Below, piece by piece: positions 1-4,414 of a stretch of 8,835 nucleotides of DNA. The notes beneath the pieces were generated by a model, which was not told the DNA's origin, made no database searches, and saw nothing but the letters and a program-made list of their open reading frames with translations. Both the position numbers and the translations under genes were made by a program. The stretch comes from JAABRU01 sp964505535. Its GTDB lineage: Bacteria; Desulfobacterota; Desulfobacteria; Desulfobacterales; Desulfococcaceae. The stretch is from NCBI GenBank assembly GCA_964505535.1, contig CAZDIU010000235.1, forward strand, positions 1 to 8,835, in the 5' to 3' direction. Each line of letters opens with the position of its first letter. The stretch's first letter is position 1.

Positions 1-628
1 CCAGAACAGTAAAAATATATGCCTGAATCATGCCGGTCAGCAGCCCCAGCAACTGCAGGAGCACCGGAAAAATCAGGGGGATGACGATCAGTAAAACTGC
101 ACTGATCATCGAACCGCTCATCACATTGCCGAACAGACGGACGGCAAGGGCCATTGTCCTGCTCAGTTCTCCCATGATGTTGAAGGGAAGCATGATCGGA
201 GTCGGACGCATGTAATTCAGAAAATAGGGAAAAAATCCCACATGGGCAATGCCGTAAAGGGGTGTGGCCAGGAATACGCACACAGCCAGGGCAATGGTGG
301 TGGACAGGGAACCTGTCGGTGACTGAAATCCGGGGACTGCCCCAAGAAGATTGGATACGGCAATAAAGAGAAACAATGTTGTCAAAAAGGAATACAGGCC
401 CCGGACTTCATATTTCAATATCTCCCTCAACTGCTGCTGTACAGCCTCAACAATGGATTCAAGAAGATTCTGCCAGGGGGGAATGCAGACCTCTGTGCTG
501 AGATTTCTTGTCACCAGCCAGGAACACAGCGTCATGATCCCCATCACGAGCCAGGTGAAAACAATGGTTGCATTCAGGGTGACAGGGCCGTATGACCAGC
601 AGATGAGATTGTCCGGACTGATTTCCAT
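1..628 (-). CDS. atpB: N-ATPase Fo subunit a (AtpB), partial: C-terminus beyond the window
   Basis: Membrane subunit a of the rotary ATPase. It forms the two ion half-channels next to the c-ring and couples ion flow to rotation. About 209 residues are visible from ATG 628, with no stop before base 1, so only a short C-terminal piece should be missing. Several hydrophobic helices are seen (about residues 15-38, 78-97, 108-127, 171-199). The diagnostic helix reads LAVRLFGNVMSG, with the essential stator arginine at R164. The QAYIF motif near residue 202 matches the last helix of the family, which carries a conserved glutamine. The start lies 4 bases after the restored atpR stop, as in a tightly packed operon. 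The upstream ribosome-binding sequence is weak, so translational coupling to atpR is likely. The coupling ion (H+ or Na+) cannot be decided because the c subunit is outside the window. Confidence 0.93.
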   Translation of the reverse strand, partial: MEISPDNLICWSYGPVTLNATIVFTWLVMGIMTLCSWLVTRNLSTEVCIPPWQNLLESIVEAVQQQLREILKYEVRGLYSFLTTLFLFIAVSNLLGAVPGFQSPTGSLSTTIALAVCVFLATPLYGIAHVGFFPYFLNYMRPTPIMLPFNIMGELSRTMALAVRLFGNVMSGSMISAVLLIVIPLIFPVLLQLLGLLTGMIQAYIFTVL

Positions 629-632
629 GATT

Positions 633-952
633 TTATTCTCGGAATTTCTTATTTTTTATGATTTTTCTGTATTCACAGTCTGACAGACCGAATTTCCGGG
701 TCAGCACAGATCGCATCAGAAAGAAGGCCGCCAGGGTAAAAAAAAAGAAACAGCATCCTTTCGCATGACCAGCCAGAAACCGATCAGGGCACCAGACAGC
801 CGCACCAGCCAACTGATTCCCAACCAGAATTTGGGTCTTGAACAGGAGGGAATCCGGCACAGGGTCCACCACAGTCCGTAAAAATAGAAACTGCCGATGG
901 CCATGCCGACTGCCGCGGCAAGAACCCGGTGCAGAAAATCATTCCACATCAT
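633..952 (-). pseudogene. atpR: N-ATPase accessory membrane subunit AtpR, split by a one-base frame change
   Basis: AtpR is a small membrane protein found only in N-ATPase operons. It is thought to assist Fo or c-ring assembly together with AtpQ. From ATG 952 (SD AGGAG just upstream, inside the end of atpQ) the first frame gives about 68 good residues, including FYGLWWTL and ALIGFWLVMR, then hits a stop at 716-718. The matching C-terminal half (FFFTLAAFFLMRSVLTRKFG) is in the next frame and ends at TAA 633-635, just before atpB. The switch falls at a run of nine T in the coding strand (738-746). One extra T would restore a continuous ~106-residue protein. Possible causes are a sequencing or assembly error, a real frameshift, or ribosomal/transcriptional slippage on the T run. 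The gene identity is firm; its intactness is open. Confidence 0.8.
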
Positions 953-1262
953 TTTCCCGCTCCTGACTGATCAGGTTTTGCTGCCGGGAAACCCAGAACC
1001 ACGCGTTGACGCAACCCGCGACAATGCCGATTATCATCATCATAAGGGTCCATGAGGGAGGGCCGGGCCATTTCAGATCAATCCAGATGCCTGCGAAAAT
1101 TCCGGCCACTGCGGGAATGGCGACGGACCAGCCCACCACCCCGAACAGCCCAAGCCCGAACCAGGCCTGGTCAGACGTTTTCCCCCGGGAGCGGATTTTC
1201 CGCTTTTCCCGCAATCCCACTTCGTCAGCAAAACGCTTTGATTTACCCGGATCTTCAGGCAT
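939..1262 (-). CDS. atpQ: N-ATPase accessory subunit AtpQ (AtpI-like membrane protein)
   Basis: A 107-residue, two-helix membrane protein of the AtpI/AtpQ type, encoded between the F1 and Fo genes of N-ATPase operons. By analogy with AtpI it probably acts in c-ring assembly or divalent-ion handling; this is known from the family and not shown here. The N-terminal ~30 residues are charged (many Lys and Arg). A first hydrophobic segment (about 33-60) ends in the family motif GIWID. After a short PGPPSWTL turn comes a second segment (about 70-92) ending GCVNAWFWV, also typical of AtpQ. The ATG at 1262 overlaps the end of atpC by 8 bases, with a GGAG about 10 bases upstream. The gene end overlaps the start of atpR by 14 bases. 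Such overlaps indicate one coupled transcript. Confidence 0.88.
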   Translation of the reverse strand: MPEDPGKSKRFADEVGLREKRKIRSRGKTSDQAWFGLGLFGVVGWSVAIPAVAGIFAGIWIDLKWPGPPSWTLMMMIIGIVAGCVNAWFWVSRQQNLISQERENDVE

Positions 1263-1641
1263 TTTTGCAGAACTCCATGAACCGTTTCACAAAATCCGCT
1301 TCCAATCTGGCAACAGCCGTACGCGTCCTTCGCTCTCTTTCGTCAATGTCGCTGATCATTTTTTCAACAGCTTTTTTCAATGCTCCCAGTTCTCCTTTGA
1401 CTGCCATTTGTGTGGCAATGGCAACCTGATCCCCCTGCTTTGTCAGGATGCCGCCGTTGAGGGCAACGAATTTTTCTTTTCCGTCCGGCGTTTTGTAAGA
1501 AACTATTCCCGGAACCAGGGCTGTTGCCATGTCTGTATGACGGGGCAGCATACAGAAACTGCCCAAAGGACTCTCGGCTGTCACCCTGGTGATCTCCTCG
1601 TTGAGAAAAATTTCAGATGTCTGACAGATGGTCAGTTTCAT
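1255..1641 (-). CDS. atpC: N-ATPase F1 subunit epsilon (AtpC)
   Basis: Epsilon subunit of the F1 central stalk, which binds gamma and the c-ring and can regulate ATP hydrolysis. The protein is 128 residues from ATG 1641. It begins MKLTI, as is usual in the family, and has the N-terminal beta-sandwich elements VTAESPLGSFCMLPRHTD and VALNGGIL followed by a helical C-terminus rich in Arg, Glu and Lys. A GTG two codons upstream (1647) could also start the frame, but it overlaps the GAGAGG ribosome-binding site that serves ATG 1641, so the ATG is preferred. In most N-ATPase operons atpC directly follows atpD; here a ~343-base spacer separates them. The 3' end overlaps atpQ by 8 bases. Confidence 0.92.
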   Translation of the reverse strand: MKLTICQTSEIFLNEEITRVTAESPLGSFCMLPRHTDMATALVPGIVSYKTPDGKEKFVALNGGILTKQGDQVAIATQMAVKGELGALKKAVEKMISDIDERERRTRTAVARLEADFVKRFMEFCKNA

Positions 1642-1646
1642 GTGCA

Positions 1647-1652
1647 CCTCTC
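1647..1652 (-). promoter_or_regulatory. Shine-Dalgarno site of atpC (decides its start)
   Basis: GAGAGG lies 5 bases before ATG 1641. It overlaps the alternative GTG at 1647, so it argues for the ATG and for a protein starting MKLTI. Confidence 0.6.
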
Positions 1653-1792
1653 ACTGCGGACGCTCAGCCGGAAATATTCTCCAAAGGCAAACCCAGCCCC
1701 GGCGCTTAGGGTCTGCAACAAAATAACCTGTTCCAAACCCTTACTCACCCCTTACACCAATTCGCCATTGATCTGAAACATAAATTTTTCAG

Positions 1793-1825
1793 AAAAACCG
1801 GATTTTTCGGAAAAATCCGGTTTTT
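1793..1825. terminator. Perfect palindrome, possible bidirectional terminator or attenuator
   Basis: A 15-bp perfect stem (AAAAACCGGATTTTT against its complement) with a 3-base loop. The outer arms are A/T runs, so either strand ends in a run of U after a CCGGA core. This is the shape of a short bidirectional terminator. The GC core is only five pairs, so termination may be partial. It sits between atpD and atpC and could lower expression of the downstream Fo genes, or it may simply be a dispersed palindromic repeat. Confidence 0.45.
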
Positions 1826-1857
1826 GAACTCATGAAAACTTCTTTTTGCCTGCTTAT

Positions 1858-1965
1858 AAATATCTGGCAGTGGGTCAAAGCGGTTGATGATGAGAAAAAA
1901 ACTCTCCCCTCCCGCGGGGGAGGGGAATATCAGAATAAACCGATTTGACCCACTATCAAATATTT
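1858..1965. repeat. 108-bp inverted-repeat element (MITE-like) within the ATPase operon
   Basis: Terminal arms 1858-1885 and 1938-1965 pair at 24 of 28 positions, including the blocks AGTGGGTCAAA and TTTGACCCACT. Between them lies a second hairpin, CCCCTCCC/GGGAGGGG (about 1906-1924). There is no coding capacity. The structure resembles a small non-autonomous transposable element or a palindromic intergenic repeat. No clear target-site duplication can be picked out. It begins 20 bases after the atpD stop. Confidence 0.55.
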
Positions 1966-1984
1966 TTTCAATGGAGAATCAGTA

Positions 1985-3382
1985 TTACTTGGCATTTCCG
2001 GTTTTTGCCTCATCTATGGAACCGATCATATACAAAGACTGCTCAGGGTACTGTGAGAACTCCTCATTAAGGATGCGTTCACACCCGGCCACCGTATCTT
2101 CAATATTGACCATGCGCCCCCCGTACCCCGTGAACTGCCGCGTGGTGAAAAAGGGCTGGGTCAAAAAACGCTCCAGACGCCTTGCGCCGGAGACAATCCC
2201 GCGATCTTCCCTTGACAGTTCCTCAATGCCCAGCATGGCAATGATGTCCTTGAGTTCCTCATAGGTGGCAAGGGTTTTTCTGACTTCTCTGGCCACCTCA
2301 TAATGCTTTTTTCCCACGATTCTTGGCTGGAGCATGGCAGAACGGGACTGCAGCGGATCCATGGCCGGATAAAATCCTTCACTGGCCCGCTTTCTGGACA
2401 GAACAACGGAGGCTGACAGATGGGAAAATGTGTGGACAGCAGAAGGGTCTGTCAGGTCATCGGCAGGGACATAAACTGCCTGAATGGAGGTGATGGCCGC
2501 TGTACGTGTGCTGGCGATGCGCTCTTCCAGTTCTGCCAGTTCAGTCGCCAGTGTCGGCTGATACCCCATTCGGGCCGGAAGACGCCCCATAAGCCCGGAC
2601 AGTTCAGAACCGGCCTGCACAAACCGGAAGATATTGTCTATGAGAAGCAGGACATCCTGATTCAGATCATCCCGAAAATATTCGGCCATGGTCAGGGCTG
2701 AATGGCCCACCCTGAATCTTGCGCCCGGAGGTTCATTCATCTGCCCAAACACCATGACCGTATTCTCAAGCACTCCGGCCTCGCGCATTTCCCGGTAAAG
2801 TTCCTCTCCCTCCCGGCACCGCTCGCCGATTCCGCAAAAGATGCTCATGCCCCTGTGCTTTCCCGCCATGTTGTGAATGAGTTCCGTGATCACCACCGTT
2901 TTTCCAACCCCTGCGCCTCCGAACAGCCCGGCCTTTCCCCCGCGCTCCAAAGGGGCCAGCAGATCAATGGCTTTGATCCCGGTCTGAAAGATTTCTTCAC
3001 CTGTAACGCGCTTAACCAGGTCAATGGGCCGATGGTGAATGGATCGGCGTTGGACATCTTTGGGAGGTTCCATGCCGTCAATCGGAGCGCCAAAGACATT
3101 CAGCATGCGGCTGAGGAGGGATTTGCCCACCGGGATTTTCAGCGGTTCCCCGTCACTCCACACCCTGTCACCGCGGGACAGTCCTGCTGTGCCGGTAAGG
3201 GAGATTCCTCTGAGAGCATGTTCATCCAAATGCTGAGCCGCTTCAATGATGACGTGATCGTTTTCGCAGGCCCGGAACAGGGTGTTGAGCGGCGGAACCG
3301 ATTCGGAAAAGGAAATGTCAACCACACTCCCGCGAATCGCGGAAATCTCACCAATGTATTTCCTCAAAGCATCATTTTGCAT
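1985..3382 (-). CDS. atpD: N-ATPase F1 subunit beta (AtpD), catalytic
   Basis: Catalytic beta subunit of the F1 head, which makes or hydrolyses ATP. From ATG 3382 it has 465 residues, near the family norm. Seen in order: N-terminal beta-barrel (GEISAIRGSVVDISF), Walker A GGAGVGKT (155-162), GERCREG with the catalytic glutamate E187, Walker B LLLID (aspartate 249), the P-rich GYQPTLATELAELEERI stretch, EELSRED (387-393) in the DELSEED lever position, and the C-terminal PFFTTRQFTG block. All key catalytic residues are present. The GERCREG and EELSRED variants differ from the ordinary F-type sequences and fit the N-ATPase branch. An in-frame ATG at 3406 would add eight residues but has no ribosome-binding site, whereas ATG 3382 follows AAGGAG by six bases. 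It is the first gene of the operon, with a promoter-like sequence ~80 bases upstream. Confidence 0.95.
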   Translation of the reverse strand: MQNDALRKYIGEISAIRGSVVDISFSESVPPLNTLFRACENDHVIIEAAQHLDEHALRGISLTGTAGLSRGDRVWSDGEPLKIPVGKSLLSRMLNVFGAPIDGMEPPKDVQRRSIHHRPIDLVKRVTGEEIFQTGIKAIDLLAPLERGGKAGLFGGAGVGKTVVITELIHNMAGKHRGMSIFCGIGERCREGEELYREMREAGVLENTVMVFGQMNEPPGARFRVGHSALTMAEYFRDDLNQDVLLLIDNIFRFVQAGSELSGLMGRLPARMGYQPTLATELAELEERIASTRTAAITSIQAVYVPADDLTDPSAVHTFSHLSASVVLSRKRASEGFYPAMDPLQSRSAMLQPRIVGKKHYEVAREVRKTLATYEELKDIIAMLGIEELSREDRGIVSGARRLERFLTQPFFTTRQFTGYGGRMVNIEDTVAGCERILNEEFSQYPEQSLYMIGSIDEAKTGNAK

Positions 3383-3388
3383 CAAGTT

Positions 3389-3394
3389 CTCCTT
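3389..3394 (-). promoter_or_regulatory. Shine-Dalgarno site of atpD (decides its start)
   Basis: AAGGAG lies six bases before ATG 3382. It selects this start over the in-frame ATG at 3406, which lacks such a site. Confidence 0.7.
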
Positions 3395-3462
3395 CACCGC
3401 TGTCATCCGGACGCATCAACACTTCCTGTAAGGTAACGCCTATTATTCCAATTCATGCTCCA

Positions 3463-3491
3463 TCCATACCTGCCCATGATCTGATTGTCAA
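3463..3491 (-). promoter_or_regulatory. Probable sigma-70-type promoter of the N-ATPase operon
   Basis: A perfect -35 hexamer TTGACA (3486-3491) is followed, at the ideal 17-base spacing, by TATGGA (3463-3468), a mediocre -10. It lies ~80 bases upstream of the atpD start and downstream of the TPR gene. This suggests the ATPase operon begins here with a leader of ~75 bases. A perfect 10-base palindrome, CAGAATTCTG (3521-3530), lies ~30 bases further upstream, with no known role. Confidence 0.45.
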
Positions 3492-3530
3492 GCCTGCCGG
3501 AATGGTCATAGTTGGAAGTTCAGAATTCTG

Positions 3531-4155
3531 TCATGACCTGTTTCCCCCCACATTTTCATGCCCCTCTTTGTAATGCCGCACCAGTTCCTCCACGGTCTGA
3601 CCGTCCGGAAATGTGGCAATGGGATTGATTTCCAGCAGTTGTTCCCATGCCTGTATCGCGGACTGTTCATCTTTGAGATCATGCAGCAGAACAATGCCTT
3701 TGTTCATTCGGGAATTCTGATGTTTCGGATCAAGGGAAATGGCTTTGCTGAACATTTCCACTGCTTTTTCCGGCTGTCTGTTCCCCCGGTACATGATGCC
3801 CAGATCAGTCAGCACATCCGGGCTGTCCGGCGCCATGGCCAGCGATTTTTCATACGCGTAAATGCATTCTGATACTGCTGACTGTCAAAATACGCGTTGC
3901 CCAGCCGTGTCCATGCGTCCGCATTTTGCGGATTTTTAACAGTTTCATCTTCCAAAGCCTGAAACATCCGGGCCGGCATTTCCTCTGAAGCAGATGGTTT
4001 TCCTTCGGCATGAGGCACGGTTTTCATCACACCGAAGACGGTTCCGGCGATAAAACCGATCACCAGAGTGGCAATGGCAATGCCGTATGCAGATGTACAA
4101 CAGAATGCTTCTCCGCAGGCAGATCTGGCTGCGCTGTTTTCTCTTTTTTACCCAT
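3531..4155 (-). pseudogene. Membrane-anchored TPR protein, broken by two frame changes
   Basis: Three frames joined together give a ~208-residue protein. It starts at ATG 4155 (MGKKEKTAQPDLP) with a short charged cytoplasmic N-terminus, then one membrane helix (IAIATLVIGFIAGTVFGVM), then about three tetratricopeptide repeats (WTRLGNAYFDSQQYQNA; LTDLGIMYRGNRQPEKAVEMF; MNKGIVLLHD). The first frame change lies at about 4095-4125, before the helix. The second lies at about 3861-3865, in the first TPR. One extra base at each point restores a continuous protein. TPR domains bind proteins, and such anchored forms usually scaffold complexes at the membrane; the partner here is unknown. It precedes the ATPase operon but probably has its own transcript. 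It is either a decayed gene or one affected by two sequencing deletions. Confidence 0.7.
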
Positions 4156-4270
4156 AAAAATAGTGTTTTCCTTTCTTCTGATTTGTTTGCAAAAATTGTA
4201 AAAGCAATTTCTGTGCCATAGAAAACCAAACTTGAAACATTTTATGCTATTTACTGAAAAGAAAGTACCA

Positions 4271-4347
4271 AAGGAGTGCCAAACTGAAAGTTTGGCAGTG
4301 TCTGACGGCTGACAGTCAGGTCACAAACTTTCAGTTTGTGACTCCTT
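4271..4347. repeat. 77-bp nested inverted repeat with three hairpins (MITE- or REP-like)
   Basis: The outer ends AAGGAGT and ACTCCTT are inverted repeats. Inside lie TGCCAAACT-GAA-AGTTTGGCA (4277-4297, nine-pair stem) and GTCACAAACT-TTC-AGTTTGTGAC (4320-4342, ten-pair stem). The 15-base cores of these two hairpins are reverse complements of each other, so the whole can also fold as one long stem. CTGACAGTCAG (4309-4319) is a further small palindrome. It lies between the NACHT gene and the TPR gene, does not code, and may also stop transcription. Confidence 0.6.
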
Positions 4348-4391
4348 CAGACAATGAAAATCGCCTTATTTGGTAATAAATAGCCTTATGC

Positions 4392-4412
4392 TGAAATTTT
4401 TTTCAAATTTCA
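4392..4412 (-). terminator. AT-rich hairpin just after the NACHT gene, weak terminator candidate
   Basis: TGAAATTT and AAATTTCA form an eight-pair stem with a five-base loop, starting two bases after the NACHT stop codon. The stem is almost all A/T and lacks a clear U tract, so on its own it would terminate poorly. The stronger hairpins at 4277-4342 follow. Confidence 0.3.
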
Positions 4413-4414
4413 TA

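Larger units (their letters stand above)
1642..1984. other. Long spacer splitting atpD from atpC
   Basis: 343 bases with no convincing gene inside an operon whose members otherwise touch or overlap. Starting from atpD it holds a ~108-bp inverted-repeat element (1858-1965), a perfect 33-base palindrome (1793-1825), a smaller hairpin (arms TCTGAAA and TTTCAGA) and ~150 bases of ordinary sequence before atpC. In that last part a GTG-started reading frame of 36 codons (1638-1748, minus) ends in an ATGA overlap with atpC, but it has no properly spaced ribosome-binding site. I see no strong promoter for atpC. Confidence 0.6.

Noticed and set aside
1006..1776. Plus-strand open frame of 256 codons across atpC and atpQ
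   Set aside because: It lies antisense to two clearly recognised genes and shows no family motifs.
3372..3416. 14-codon upstream ORF with an AGGAAG site overlapping the atpD start
   Set aside because: It is too short to judge. The AAGGAG site inside it serves atpD directly and there is no attenuator-like structure.
2702..3436. Plus-strand open frame of 244 codons opposite atpD
   Set aside because: It is antisense to the strongly conserved atpD. The openness follows from atpD codon use.
3945..4229. Minus-strand frame starting at 4229 as the TPR gene N-terminus
   Set aside because: It gives a Cys/Arg-rich nonsense sequence. The frame from ATG 4155 and the frame with the membrane helix explain the region better.
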